Part shown: positions 11,701 to 24,700 of the stretch, piece after piece
How positions within the stretch are numbered: the stretch's first letter is position 1
Layout of the letters: each line of letters opens with the position of its first letter
Assembly (NCBI GenBank): GCA_023525715.1
Contig: CM042012.1
Location: forward strand, 40,403,689 to 40,467,688
Reading direction: 5' to 3'
DNA length: 64,000 bases
DNA from: Cichorium intybus
Lineage: Eukaryota; Streptophyta; Magnoliopsida; Asterales; Asteraceae
Made by a program: the position numbers and the translations under genes
The notes under the pieces: model-generated
What the model was told of the DNA's origin: nothing
The model's database searches: none
Seen by the model: the letters and a program-made list of their open reading frames with translations, nothing else

Positions 11701-12759
11701 AGAAGTGAAGATGAGTCCTTTGTATATGTCAAGGCTAGTGGGAGTATAGTCACTTTTCTGGTGCTGTATGTTGATGACATACTGCTCATGGGAAATAACG
11801 TTCCGACCTTGCAAGATGTCAAGTCTTGGCTCGGGAAGTGTTTCGCCATGAAAGACCTTGGAGAAGCTGTTTATATTTTCGGGATAAGGATACTGAGAGA
11901 TAGAAAGAAAAAGTTAATAGGCCTGAGTCAGTGTACATACTTGGAAAAGGTACTAAAGAGTTTTAGTATGGAAAATTCCAAGAAGGGAGAGCTACCTATC
12001 CAAAGTAATGCCAAGTTGAGTAAGACTCAAAGCCCGAGTACCAATGAGGAAATAGCTGAAATGAGTCGGGTACTTTATGCTTCGGCATTAGGATCGATCA
12101 TGTATGCCATGACATGTACTCTCCCCGACGTATCCTTTGCCTTGAGCATGGTTAGTCGATTCCAGGGTAATCCTGGAAGATCGCACTGGATAGCAGTTAA
12201 GAACATACTCAAGTATCTGCGAATGACAAAGAACATGGTCTTAGTTCTTGGTGGCAGTGATGACTTGAAAGTGAGTGGATATACAGACGCTAGTTTCCAG
12301 ATAGATAAAAACAGTGGTCGGTCTCAGTCGGGCTGGGTATTTCTTCTGAACGGGGGAGCGGTCACTTGGAAAAGTTCCAAGCAAGAGACGGTGGCTAATT
12401 CAACGTGCGAATCAGAGTACATTGCAGCGAATGAAGCGTCTAAGGAAGCGGCTTGGCTGAAGAACTTTATCGGTGACCTTGGAGTTGTCCCGAGCATTCA
12501 GGAGCCGATGGAACTATTATGCGATAATGAAGGAGCGGTCGCTTTGACAAAAGAACCGCGAGATCATGGAAAGTCCAGACATATCGACAGAAAGTACCAT
12601 TACATTCGACATCGGGTAGAAGAAGGTCACCTCTTGGTTAAGAGGGTATCATCAGAAGACAATCCTGCAGATCCTTTGACTAAGGCTCTGAGTAGGATCA
12701 AGCACAATCAGCATGCTCGGAGCATCGGACTGAAGGATGATATTAGTTTTAGCAATTAG
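8726..12759 (+). pseudogene. CopA gag-pol polyprotein, broken
   Basis: This is the copia polyprotein that makes the capsid and the enzymes for reverse transcription and integration. Starting at the ATG at 8726, order is: UBN2-type gag; CCHC zinc knuckle CFYCKEKGHWKRSC (about residues 269-283); aspartic protease VLDTGCG (about 315); integrase zinc region HCRLGH...CESC; integrase core; RT with YVDDILL (near 11768); RNase H to 12759. Breaks: TGA at 10082-10084 within the TGC of the conserved ACLWHC segment; an extra A near 10295 that shifts frame; further shifts and stops at about 10555-11250. RT-RNase H remains open from 11257. The gene cannot give a full product. Confidence 0.9.
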
Positions 12760-13611
12760 ATAGGTTTTGAAACTTGTAACAGTATAAATGTAATTGACTT
12801 GGTGATTTTATAATAAAGATTTATAAATGAGTATTGTTTACTACCTTTGTCAATTATTTATTATTGTGTTTCAATTTTTGCATGTTTAAACTTCCTGAGT
12901 AATTGGATTATTCAAAATTCCACAGTCGATCATACTGTTAGGGAGTAAGTATGAACGAAGACTGTCATGAATCGGTTCTAGATTGTCTAAGGAGTTAGAA
13001 ATTGCAGTAAGACTGCTACAACGTTCATGAGTACTTAAAAAATAGGGATTTGAGTATTGGATAAACCCGCACTTAACAGATTGCTTCATGGATTACATCA
13101 CGAGCAATGTTAAGACGATAACATCCTTTGATCTTTAAGTGGAGAGATATGATTTGTAATTTGCGAGGCAGTTGCTCATTGATAATGCGAAAACGCACCA
13201 GTAACTCGATCTTATATAACACATTGTTGTCAATATTCTAACTGGTAAAAGGTATAGACATATAAGGTGAAACTTATCCGTCCCCTGACCCGATGGGAAA
13301 CAGATATCTGTAGGCCTCTCGATGATTTTGAAGTTGACTGAAAGTGTTGGCCAACCGAGACTAAATTGATGTGTTCAATTAGTAGTCTTAAAGTCATAAG
13401 CAAAATCGGAAATCGAGAAACAGAGTATCGGACTGAGATTGATCTTAATCCATGTCTTGAGTCTGAAAATATCTTGTTGGACGAATGATCATCTGATCAC
13501 TTATCTTTAGACAGAACTGACTGGGTCAAAGTTCAGTAACAATTTCTTCAGAAACTGAGATTTATTAATCAAAAGATAAATTAAAGTCATAGACTTATCC
13601 AAGTGGGAGAC
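12760..13611 (+). other. CopA 3' untranslated segment and polypurine tract
   Basis: About 850 bp without coding potential, conserved in CopB and CopC, so it belongs to the element. It ends with the purine-rich CAAGTGGGAGAC just before the 3' LTR. Confidence 0.7.
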
Positions 13612-14376
13612 TGTTGGATTAGGTGTCTAAGCCATGACTTTATATTTGTATTTATCTTATTAATTGAAGCAAAGTCCATTTGGGTTGCCCTCATAGCAGG
13701 ATGATTGATGTAGAAGTCAGTAGAGAGAAAGGTTGATTTATTAATTGTTTAATAAATCAATAGATATAAATTAATAGTTTATTAATATATTTAAGTGTTA
13801 ATATATTAATTAGAAACTTTAATAATTAATTAGAAATTAATCTAGAATTAATTGGATTTAATTTAGTGATTAATTTAATTAATTAAAAGTGTAGGGACTA
13901 GTTATGTAATTATTTAATAGTTGAATATTGACTGGCCAGTGGACAGGGGTGAAAGTGGCGAGATTTTGGTGGTGACACCACAAATCTCGAAATCCTAATT
14001 AGGGTTTAGAAAAGCCTTGCCCATTTGACAAAAGGCTTGTCAAAAGTTGGGCTCTAGGGTTTTAAGTTGTGCCACTTGAATCTATAAATAGGGAACCCCT
14101 GGGAAACCCTAGTCTGTGCCAACTCCATCTCTCTGTGGATATTCTGCTGTCTTCTCTCCTCCATTGCTTGGGTGTGACTGCATTTGAGGCATGATCTCTT
14201 TGCTGCTAGCTTCAAGAAGAAGATTCAAAGGTTGGTAATTCTTGTTTTGATCTTTAGAATTAAATGTTGGCCTTTAAGTTTTATATTATATGTTTATAGA
14301 AGAAAACATACATCTCTTTTAGGGTTGCATGTGAACTTGGGAATTTTATAGTTCATAGTTTATACAAAACCCTTCA
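13612..14376 (+). repeat. CopA 3' LTR
   Basis: Starts TGTTGGATTAGG and ends ACCCTTCA (TG...CA). The TATA box is at 14083-14090. The palindrome at 13990-14007 has one substitution compared with the 5' copy. Confidence 0.92.
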
Positions 14377-14590
14377 TTTACAACTACAACCTGCAAAAAA
14401 ATCCTTAAATTTGGCCATTATGTAAATTCGAGTGAAATGCCTGAAGAACATGCACCTTCAGTTGTGAAAGCCCTCTCTCAACCCGTTTTTGAAAAAACCA
14501 GATAACTCTGTTTCATCTAAGAGTGGTAGCAGCTACTTTTACAAGTTTAGCAAATCAGAGTCCTTAATTAGTTGACCTTAGGGTTGCTTA

Positions 14591-15208
14591 TGTGAAACTC
14601 CAAAAATATTAAATTTTATAGCAAAATAGTCATAGATATGATTCTGTTACAAATTTTATAGCAAATTAGCTACAAAACTCAATTTCATAGTAAATTTTGC
14701 ACTAAAATAGCTACAGATGTTGATCCGTAACAAATTTCGTAGTAAAATAGCTATGGATATTGATCCCATAGCAAATTATGTACCAAAATAGCTTCGGAAA
14801 TTAAAGACGTCTCAAATTCCGTAGCAAAATAGCTACAATCATAGTCCCGTAATAAATTTTGTATAAAAATAGCTATAGGTTCCAATCCCATAGCAAATTT
14901 TGTAGCAAGTCAGCTACATATATTATTTCCATAGCCAAATTTTGTAACTATTTATATTTTAGTTACGGAGTTGGTTTCTGTAGCAAAAATTGCTAAAGAT
15001 TTCCATGCCATAGCAAATTTCGTAGAAAAATAGCTACAAATTCTATTTATATAGCTAAATTCCGTAGTTGTTCATATATTAGCCACGGAGTGCAATTCCG
15101 TAGCAATTTTCGTAGCAAAATTGCTACAAAATGTCATTTTGTAACATATTCCATAGCAGAATAGCTACATATACGACTTGCGTAACTATTTCGACTTTTC
15201 TAGTAGCG
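14591..15208. mobile_element. CACTA-like transposon end with subterminal repeats
   Basis: The motif family GTAGCAAAATAGCTAC/ATCCCGTAGCAAATT recurs more than fifteen times in direct and inverted form. The array ends TTTTCTAGTAGCG at 15196-15208, one base different from the TTTTCTAGTAGTG expected of a CACTA 3' terminus. No transposase was found between here and CopA, so this is a fragment, related in motif to the arrays at 1621-1990 and 3919-4315. Confidence 0.55.
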
Positions 15209-15424
15209 ACCACCATTCATTCACCTTGGGTGGATGCTTGCGATCAAATATAAAAAGCAGAAACCCTAATCAAAATAGGTACGTTTTTCAGAGTCACTCT
15301 CACTAAAAACATTCACTCAAGACATCACTGAGTTTACTATCAGAGCATGCTCCCGGGATCCTATCCCGGTGGTATGGGTGACGACTTTCTCTAAGTTGTA
15401 GGTCCTCTTTTTTAGTAATCGTAC

Positions 15425-16689
15425 ATCTTATCTAGGTGAAGTCAGCAACCATCAAGGCAAGAGCTGATTATCGCTTCATTAGATACGATGTTCTGACAAA
15501 TGGGATCTTTACGATTAGAAGACTTTCTTACATTGTTGGGTTAAGCACAACCAGATATGTGTAGGCATGCTTTGTGATGCACTGTTCCATGTGGAGTTTA
15601 ACGACAAACACATCTATGTTCTCACCCAAGCACGTGATAAATGCTTAATTTTGTTTGGTAGAAACATAAATTTGTATCCCTTGGAAATAAATATGACGGT
15701 CAGGATGCCTCTATTGTGTCTTATGTCAAAAGCAATACTTGACATAAGATGGTTGTGGCACTGAAGGCTTGCTTACTTAAGTTTCAAATATACTAACATT
15801 CTTTTTACAAAAGAGCTTGTCTGAGGTCCTCCACTCCTTAAGTTTGACAGTAACACACTCTGTGCGGCTTGTGAGTATGGCAAACAGAGTAAGAAGTGCC
15901 ATCCACCGATCCTTTAATCTTCAATCAGTGTGCTCTTTCAACTTTTGTATAGGGACCTATGTGGACCATGTGTGTGGCTTGTGAGTATGGAAAATAGAGT
16001 AAGAAGTGTCATATGATGATCCTTTAATCTTCAATTAGTGAGCTCCTTCAACTTCTGTATATGGACCTATGCAGACCATCTGTCGTAGAAAGTCTGGCAT
16101 GAAAGATGTAGGTTCTTGTGATTGTAGATGACTACACTCGTTTCAGTTAGATATTATTTCTTTGACAAATATCCTAGGAAGTTAAAGAGATTATAAACTT
16201 CATCAAGGCTAGTGAAATTAGTAATAGGTTGTCCGCTCGTAGAATCAAAAGTGACAATGGCACAGAGTTCTATAACACTCTGCTCAATAACTTACTCATC
16301 AAGAAAGGTATCAAGCACAACTTATTTGCTCCCTATACTCCTAACAAAATGGTGTTGTCGAAAGAAGAAACAGAACCTTGTAGAAGCAACTCGTTCCATG
16401 ATAAAGTTTTCCAACTTGCCTCTTTAGATGCTTTATTAAGAACAATATAGATAATCTAAGTAGATTCCAACCTAGAACCGATAAAGCAATTCTTTTGGGT
16501 TACTCTACAAGAGGTTTCACATTACGTATTCTAAATCGACCCATTCGAGTGATCGAAGAAAGCTTTGAAATAGACTTTGATGATCTGTTTACCTGCAAAG
16601 CGAAAGACAAACATGTCACTTCTCATATTTTGGAAATTGACGCTCTGCTTGTAGATTCACCAAATCAGACCATCATCATTGGTGTGTAC
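15425..16689 (+). pseudogene. Decayed copia pol (pre-integrase and integrase)
   Basis: Conceptual translation with many stops and shifts shows copia landmarks in order: CVGMLCDALFHVEF and WLWH (GAG-pre-integrase), CAACEYGKQSKKCH (zinc region), an integrase core piece with SDNGTEF, and a C-terminal part with ILLGYSTRGF and RVIEESFEIDFDD. The segment 15861-15970 is duplicated in tandem at 15971-16080. RT is absent; the gypsy LTR beginning at about 16690 interrupts it. Confidence 0.75.
15861..16080 (+). repeat. Tandem duplication, 110-bp unit
   Basis: Two adjacent copies start TGTGCGGCTTGTGAGTATGG (15861) and TGTGTGGCTTGTGAGTATGG (15971). They lie in the integrase zinc region of the decayed copia pol and differ at several positions, so the duplication is not recent. 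Confidence 0.8.
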
Positions 16690-17660
16690 TGACGACGCCT
16701 AGTAATATCAAGTATTTTAGTCGTCGTTGAGCCCTATTCTGAGTGAAATATATCGCGTAAACTGTTATATTACTCACTTTTCGTGTCTAGTGCTGGTGTG
16801 TGAAATATGATAAAAACAGCGGTTAAATGCGTACAAAATGAAGAAGTTTGGAATGAAGTCCACTTTTAGACGAAAATACACGCACGCCGCGGACTCAAGA
16901 ACACGCGCGTCGTGGAAAGTCAATGAACGGATGACGAGTTTGACATTCAAACAAGCGAATATCGAGGTTAGAGATAAGGTCGCGCCACGGTTTTCACCTA
17001 TACGCGCGCGACCAATCAGATTTCGCAACTATAAATAGAGGCATCTAGTTTGTGTTTCGGGAGTGAAGACCTGACCCAAGAGTAGAACCTAGGCTTCTTC
17101 GACTCGTGTTTCAGATTTCAGTGATTAGAAGTTGGTATTTTCATAGTTTAATTTATTTTTCGTATTTTTCGGTTTTGTTTATCGCTTGTTTCCAATGGTT
17201 CTGGATTGTAGAACCAGCTGGAACTTGTCGGTTCTGGATTATTCCCAAAGTCAGAAACATTCGACTCTCGGTTTGGGTTTTAGTTTAATGCAATCATTCG
17301 GTTTCAGTTATTTCGCGGTTTCGATTTCCGTTTATGTTTAATTGTTCGTTTGATTATTTTGTGATATCGAGCACTTTTGATTTTCACCTCGGGATCAGAT
17401 TGTTTAGTTGGTTTGGATCGGGATTTAGATTTATTTAGTTTGTTAATGTTAGTTTATGCTTTCGGTATTCGTTTTAATTGAATTTTGTGAAGTGTATGGA
17501 ACACCGCCTACTATAGAGTGACACTATAGTTAGGTTAAATCCAGACACATATATTCAACCACCAACTCCTCGGATCGACCCTTACTTCCACTTAAACTAG
17601 TGTGCTTGTAAGGTATCAAATCTTATATTTTTTATCGTATCAACGACTATGATGATGTCA
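16690..17660 (+). repeat. 5' LTR of an Athila-like Ty3/gypsy element
   Basis: About 970 bp from TGACGACG to GATGATGTCA (TG...CA), ending six bases before an Asp-type PBS. A TATA box lies at 17030-17037, preceded by CpG-rich text (ACGCGCGCG). The start at 16690 is inferred from where copia homology stops; no 3' LTR copy is recognised to confirm it. Confidence 0.65.
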
Positions 17661-17665
17661 AATTT

Positions 17666-17683
17666 TGGCGCCATTGCCGGGGA
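17666..17683 (+). other. Primer-binding site of the Athila-like element
   Basis: TGGCGCCATTGCCGGGGA; plant Athila/Tat gypsy elements typically carry TGGCGCCGTTGCCGGGGA, complementary to an Asp tRNA. There is one difference. Confidence 0.85.
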
Positions 17684-17886
17684 GTCGTGCGCTTGAAAAT
17701 ATAGTGTCTGTGGTTTTTGTTTTCTGTTTTTGATTTTAGTTTTTGGTATTTAAGTTGATTGTGTTTCACGGTCGTGTGCACCTCGTGCATGCGTATACGT
17801 CGGGGTGAACAATTATCACCTCTTTTTTTGATTCTGATATTGAACGAACCGCGCGCAGAAATCGTGTGCGTAGGCGCTTGATCAAT

Positions 17887-19600
17887 ATGAGTCTAGATAA
17901 TGTAGTAGTCGAAGATATTACCAATGAGCCGATAGGTGAGGTAATGGGGGAACGATCGTTTGTACCCCAGTTTCAGCAGAATTTAATATAGCTTCTACTA
18001 GTGCTAGTGGTGGTGCAGTTTCAGCCCCTGCACCCATACCACTATGCACTCAGCCTACAGTTCCACCATTGAGTCAACCAATCACCAACCCTATTGGGAA
18101 TCCTGCATCAGCTGTGTTAAGATGGGGAGTGCCGACTCGTGATGGTACCCTGCATCCATGTCAGCCAGATCAAGTTTCACAACCACAACCACAACCACAA
18201 CCATTCCCAGTTCCTAAACCTCAACCACCTATTATTCAACCTCAACCTCAACCACAAATACAACCACAACAACAGCATCAGTATCAATATCAAGCTGGAG
18301 ATCAAGAATATGACGACGAAGGCGAATGATGGATGCCGAATAATCCCATCAACCGAAACCAGCAATGGAATCGAGGTCAGGGACTTCCGAGACAACAACA
18401 ACAGCAGCACCAAAATCAACGGCATGGACAACAATATTACAACTATGACATGCACAATAACGGTAATTTCGTTCCTCCCTTGTATTTTGCTCAACCGATC
18501 GGGCAGGCGGTTGCGTCGCACTTCCAACCGCAGGAAGATGACAATGAGTCGCCAATTTACTTTCCCGATAATGTTGAAAGCCAAATAGAGATTAGGCCTC
18601 AACAGCTAGGAGTATTGCCAGAATTTAGAGGATATTGGCAGGACGACCCATATAACCATTTGTATGAATTCTTAGCGATAGCAAATGCCAATATTCCTAG
18701 GAACTTCTTTAGGTTAAGATTATTCCCACTCACTCTTAAGGATAAGGCCAAGTATTGGTTCACGTCTCTTCAACCGAATAGTATTACAACATGGGAACAA
18801 CTCAAGAAAAAATTCCTACAAGAATTTTAACCTGCCAGCAAGACTTTAGAGATCAGGAGGGCAATCCAACAATTCCAACAAAAACCGGCAGAGGCATTTC
18901 ATGACGTGTTTGAAAGACTCAAAGAATTAATGAGATCATGTCCGAACCACGAGTTTCCGAGGTGGCAGCTCTTCAAATTCTTTTATGATGGTGTGGACAC
19001 GACCAATCAAGCTATGATAAACACATCATCAAGCGGGACCATTATGATGCAAGACCCGGACGCAGCTTGGAGATTTTTAGAACAGCTGAGCAATGGTTCT
19101 AAAACGAATTATTCAGCAAGGAAGCCGGTCAATACATCATCGGAAGCAGCTGTTGGGGTTGATACTCAATGGAAAAATGAAGTTAAAAAGGAGATCGGGG
19201 ACTGAACAGGAAATTTGATCGGTTGATGGCGACACTTCATCAGGGACCGCCAATTCATCAGCAACAAAACAATCAACAAGGACAAAGGTCGCACGAGGTA
19301 AACCAGGTATACGGTCAAGGCCAATACAACAATAACGAACGACCGTAGAGAACTTATAATCAGGGGGCCAGAATTACAACGGTAATAATCAAGCATACAA
19401 CCGTTAGAAGAATTACCAAGGACGTCCAACCAATCCGCAACGTCAATTCCAACCGGCCAACAATGGTTCAAGTAGTAGTAACAACAATAGGAGCATGCAT
19501 AACAATAACAACAATGCTGCAGAGACTCAGACAGATTTGATCAAAAAGATAAACGAATTCATGGCTGCAAGTCAACAGCAAAACGCAAGCCAATTCGAAA
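17887..19600 (+). pseudogene. Athila-like gag, broken
   Basis: Gag makes the virus-like particle. A first ATG near 17887 leads into an acidic N-terminus, then a frame change near 17970. A Pro/Gln-rich stretch (18069-18329) is followed after a TGA by Gln/Asn-rich sequence and the retrotransposon gag domain (18333-18830; PLTLKDKAKYWFTSL, WEQLKKKFLQEF), a TAA, and the rest of the domain in the same frame (18906-19205; FERLKELMRSCPNHEF). A Gln/Asn-rich tail follows with further breaks. I saw no CCHC knuckle. Identification rests on the gag domain and the upstream PBS. Confidence 0.8.
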
Positions 19601-19607
19601 GCAATTA

Positions 19608-20149
19608 CTAATATGGAAAGGCAAATTGCTCAACTAGCAGAAAGATCAAAGGAAAAGAGACAGTGGCAAGCTTCCCAGCAATACGGAGGTGAATCCTAAT
19701 CACACTCAACGGGCTGGAAAGGAACATGTGAATGAAGTGGAGAAAGTATGGAGGAAGGTGACTGTAGAAGATCTGATGGGGACAGAAAACAAGGACGAAT
19801 GTATTCAAAAGGAAGAACAACCAACAGTAGCTGGTCTTAAGAAGAAAAAGAAAGCCACAAGGTCGAAAAGGAAGCAAATAGTATCAAGTGGACCGTCTAT
19901 CAATCAACCTTTGTGGGGCGAATTAAAGAATGCCCCAGAAGATACAAGAATCCTAAAGGAGATGTGCAAAGAGAAAGAAAAGGTCAAGGTCCATACACCA
20001 GAAAACGTACGTCTTACAGTCAAGGCGAGCGAGGCTTTGTTGGGTACATTGCCTAAGAAAAAGAAAGACCCTGGTTCTCCATACATTACCGTTACTGTCG
20101 GTGATGTGATCATCCGGAACACACTGTTAGATCTGGGGGCCAGCGTGAA
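19608..20149 (+). pseudogene. Athila-like protease, N-terminal part (interrupted)
   Basis: After a MERQIAQLAERSKEK segment, a Lys-rich linker leads to an aspartic protease start: ITVTVGDVIIRNTLLDLGAS, with the catalytic Asp in DLGAS, the form used by Athila/Tat gypsy elements. The coding sequence stops exactly at the CATTT duplication where CopB is inserted, and resumes at 27817. The open frame running past 20150 is CopB LTR sequence. Confidence 0.8.
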
Positions 20150-20154
20150 CATTT
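20150..20154. other. Target-site duplication of CopB, left copy
   Basis: CATTT, identical to 27812-27816. Confidence 0.95.
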
Positions 20155-20923
20155 TGAAGGGTTTCTATGCAATCAATGAACACAAAATAACCTAAGGTCC
20201 ACATGCAACCCTAATATTGATCTATGTTTTCTTCTATGAAGATTAGAACTAAGAACCTAAAGGAAACAATTCAATTCTAAAGAAGAATTAAGAAAACCAA
20301 CCTTTGATCTTATGATCCTTTTAAGCAGCAGCAAAAGTATCCTGCCTCAGATGAAAGTCACACCCAGGGGATGGAAGAATCAGTCCAGCAGAGTGAATCC
20401 AGAGAGAAGATGGCGCGAAGAATGAGGTGCCAGGGGGTTCCTTTTATAGCCTCCAAGGGTTATACCTGAAACCCTAAGGAGCCTCCAATTGGACAAGGCT
20501 TTTGACCACTTGGACCAGGCTTACCAAAACCCTAATTAGGGTTTCGCCAAACCCTTGGAGAAGCCTCCAAGGTGGCGCCACTTTTGGTCCCTGGTTTTCC
20601 TGGCCAGTTATTCAACTATTGAATAAATACCAAACCAGTCCCTGCACCTTTTAATTAATTAATTTAATCTCCAAATTAAATCCAATTAATTCTAGATTAA
20701 ATCTCAATTAATTAATATAGTTTCTAATTAATATATTAGCACTTAAATATATAAATAAACCATATATATATTTTCTATTGATTTATTATACAATTAATAA
20801 ATCAACTATTCTCTCTACTGAACTATCTTTCCTCCACCCATGAGGGCAACCTAAATGGACTTTGCTTTTAATCACAAGATAAAAGTTCAATTACAAGTCA
20901 TGGCTTAGACACCTAATCCAACA
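20155..20923 (-). repeat. CopB 3' LTR
   Basis: Plus strand TGAAGGGTTTC...CTAATCCAACA. The TATA box is on the minus strand at 20441-20448; the AAACCCTAATTAGGGTTT palindrome is at 20527-20544. Confidence 0.95.
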
Positions 20924-21731
20924 GTCTCCCACTTGGATAAGTCTATGACTTTAATTGTCTGAACTCTGACCCAGTCAGTTCTGTCCAAAGATAAGTGATC
21001 TGATGATCCTCCGTCCAACAGGATATTTTCAGACTCAAGACATGGACTAACATCAATCTTGGTCTGACACTCTGTTCCTCGATTTCTGATTTACATATGA
21101 CTTTAGAGACTACTAATTGAACACATCAATCAAGTCCCGGTTGGCCAACACTTTCAGTCAACTTCTAAATCATCGAGAGGCCTACAGATATCTGTTTCCC
21201 ATCGGGTCATGGGACGGATAAGTTTCGACTCATATGTCCATAACTTTTGCGGGTCCAAATACATACAACAATGCGTTTTATAGCACCGAGTTACTGGCGC
21301 GGTTTCGCATTGTCAATAAGTACTTGTATCACAAATAACAGATCATATCTCTCCACTTAAAGATCACCAGATATTATCGTCTTAGCATTGCTCGTGATGT
21401 AATCCATGAAGCAATCTGTTAAGCGCGGGTTTATCCAATACTCAAATCTCTATTTCTAAGTACTCATGAACGTTGCAGCAGTCTTACTGCAATGTCTAAC
21501 TCTTTAGACAGTCTGCAACCTTTTCATGACAGTCTTAATTCATACTTACTTCCTAACAGTATGATCGACTGTGGAGTTTTAAATAATCCAATTATTAAGG
21601 AAGTTAAACATGCAAATATAGAAACACAGAAATAAACAATTGACAAAGGCAGTAGCAATACTCATTTATAAATCTCTATTATAAAATCACCGAGTCAATT
21701 ACATTTATACTGTTACAAGTTTCTAATCTAT
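20924..21731 (-). other. CopB 3' untranslated segment and polypurine tract
   Basis: Non-coding and homologous to 12760-13611 and 47150-48000. The purine tract CCAAGTGGGAGAC (minus strand) abuts the LTR at 20924-20936. Confidence 0.75.
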
Positions 21732-24700
21732 CTAATTACTAAAACTAACATCATCCTTCAATCCAATGCTCCGAGCATGCTGATTGTGCTTGATCCTATT
21801 CAGAGCCTTAGTCAAAGGATCTGCAGGATTGTCCTCGGATGATACTCGCTTAACCAGTAAGTGCCCTTCTTCTATCTGATGTCGAATGTAGTGGTACTTT
21901 CTTTCGATATGCCTGGACTTTCCATTGTCTCGCGGTTCCTTTGCCAAGGCGACCGCTCCTTCATTATTGCAGAAAAGTTCCACCGGCTCCTGAATGCTCG
22001 GGACAACTCCAAGATCCCCGATGAAATTCTTCAGCCAAGCCGCCTCCTTAGACGCTTCACTCGCTGCGATGTACTCTGATTCGCATGTTGAATCAGCCAC
22101 CGTTTCCTGCTTGGAACTTTTCCAAGTGACCGCTCCACCGTTCAAAATAAAAACCCAGCCCGACTGGGACCGTCCACTGTCCCTATCTGTCTGGAAACTG
22201 GCGTCTGTATATCCACTCACTTTTAACTCATCACTGCCACCAAGGACTAATATCATATTCTTTGTCCTTTGCAGATATTTGAGTATGTTCTTGACTGCAA
22301 TCCAATGTGCTTTTCCAGGATTACCCTAGTACCGACTAACCAAGCTTAGTGCATAGGATACGTCGGGACGAGTACATGTCATAGCATACATGATCGACCC
22401 TACAGCCGAAGCATAAGGTACTCGACTCATTTCAGCTTTTTCCTGATCGGTACTCGGACTTTGAGTCTTACTCAATTTTACACCACTTAGGATTGGTAGT
22501 TCTCCCTTTTTGGAACTTTCCATGTTAAACCTTTTTAACACCTTTTCCAAATATGTACACTGGCTTAGGCCTATCAATTTTCTCTTTCTATCTCTGAGTA
22601 TTCTTATCCCGAGAATATAAACAGCTTCCCCTAGGTCTTTCATGGCGAAACACTTCCCGAGCCAAGCCTTAACATTCTGCAAGGTCGGAATGTCGTTTCC
22701 CATGAGTAGTATGTCATCAACATACAGCACCAGGAAAGTGACTATACTCCCACTAGCCTTGACATATACACAGGACTCATCTTCACTCCTAGAGAAGCCA
22801 AACTCTTTGACTTTCTCATGGAAGCAAAGATTCCAACTGCGAGATGCTTGCTTCAACCCGTAGATTGATCTTTCAAGCTTACATACTTTATCAGGGTGCT
22901 TAGTGTCTACAAAACCTTATGGCTGACTCATGTAAACATCTTCAGTCAGTTTCCCGTTAAGGAAAGCGGTTTTGACATCCATCTGCCAGATTTCATAATC
23001 ATGAAACGCAGCTATGGCAAGCATTATCCTGATTGACTTAATCTTGGCTACTGGTGAGAAGGTTTCATCATAGTCAACCCCCGGGGTTTGAGTGAATCCC
23101 TTCGCAACCAGCCGAGCTTTATAAGTATGCACCTTTCCGTCCATGTCGGTCTTCTTTTTGAAGATCCACTTGCATCTGACTGTCTTTCGACCCGGTACAT
23201 GGTCAACCAAGTTCCAACCTTGATTGTCATACATGGATTTTATCTCGCTGTCCATTGCCTCTTTCCATTTTGCAGACTCGGGGCCTGCCACTGCTTCACG
23301 GTAGCTAGCTGGCTCATCCAAATTAGTCAATGTACAATCACTGACTAACGTGTCTCCGTCCGAAGTAATATGGAAACCATAGAACTCGGGCGGTATGCTA
23401 ACTCTACCTGAACGTCTTAGGGGCAACGAAATGTCAGTGGGTCCAACAGGAACTCCTTCCTCGTGTTGGTTGCTAGTTTCTTCTAAGGTTGTTTCATCGG
23501 GCGTCTCCTGAATTTCTTCGAGATCGACCGTACTCCCACTGTCCTCTTTGGATATAAGTTCTCTCTCTCGAAAGAACCCCCGTCTTGCTACAAAGACCAC
23601 GTCCTCGCTCGGTCTGTAGAACAAGTATCCAAAAGACTGTTTCGGGTATCCGATGAAGTAACACCTCTCACTTCTTTCTGAGAGCTTATCTGAAGTATCT
23701 CGTCTCACGAATGCTTCACAGCCCCAGACTTTGATGTGTGCCAACGAGGGAACTTTCCCCGTCCACATCTCGTGCGGTGTTTTCGCAACCTTCTTGGTTG
23801 GGACAAGATTTAGGATATGGGCGGAAGTCTCTAAGGCATACCCCCAGAAATGGATTGGAAGTGAGGCTCGACTCATCATGGAACGAACCATGTCCAACAA
23901 GGTTCGGTTTCGTCTCTCTGCAACACCATTTAGCTGAGGTGTTCTTGGAGGCGACAACTATGAAACAATTCCACATTCCTTGAGGTAATCGAGAAACTCG
24001 ATACTAAGATACTCACCGCCTCTGTCGGATCTAAGCATCTTTATCTTTCTGCCCAATTGATTTTCTGCTTCATTCTTAAACTCTTTGAACTTTTCAAAGG
24101 TATCCGACTTATTCTTGATTAAGTAGACATATCCATATCTACTAAAATCGTCGGTAAAGGTCACGTAGAACCGCGTGCCATCTCTAGTGGTTGTTCTGAA
24201 GGGACCACACACATCAGTGTGTATGATATCCAACAGACCTTTACCTCTTTCAAATGAACCTTTGAATGGTGATTTCGTCATCTTGCCAAGTAAGCAAGAT
24301 TCGCATACATCATCTGACCCGAGGTCGAATGATTCCAACACTCCATCCTTTTGGAGTTGGGCGATGCGTTTCTTGTTTATATGGCCAAGGCGACAATACC
24401 ACAGACATGCCTTTTCTACACCGCTTGAAGCATCAATAGTCAACACATTTTTACCATAATTATCAACACACATAATAGATTCATAAACACCATCACAAGG
24501 CATAGCATTAAATATAAAAACATCATTTTTGAAAACTGAAATTGAACCATTCAATTTATTAAACTCATAGTGAAAGCCTTGTCTAAATAGTGCATGAAAA
24601 GAAATTATGTTCTTTGCCATATCTGGCGCATAGCAACAATTATGTAAATCTAATCTAACTCCACTGCTCAGCATCAGTCCATAAACACCAATCTTGGTAA

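Larger units (their letters stand above)
6697..14376 (+). mobile_element. Ty1/copia retrotransposon CopA
   Basis: A 7.68-kb element with two 765-bp LTRs (6697-7461, 13612-14376), a tRNA-Met PBS, a 1.25-kb leader, a broken gag-pol, a 0.85-kb 3' untranslated segment and a purine tract. The LTRs differ at roughly 27-30 positions by hand comparison, the most of the three family members here. The first four LTR bases at the 5' end are AATC instead of TGTT, and the flanks (ATTCA left, TTTAC right) do not match, so no target-site duplication is visible. The 5' boundary may be truncated or recombined. Confidence 0.9.

Noticed and set aside
18139..18602. His/Asn-rich plus-strand frame (18139-18588) and Leu-rich minus-strand frame (18177-18602)
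   Set aside because: Both are shadows of the Gln/Pro-rich gag sequence of the Athila-like element in other frames.
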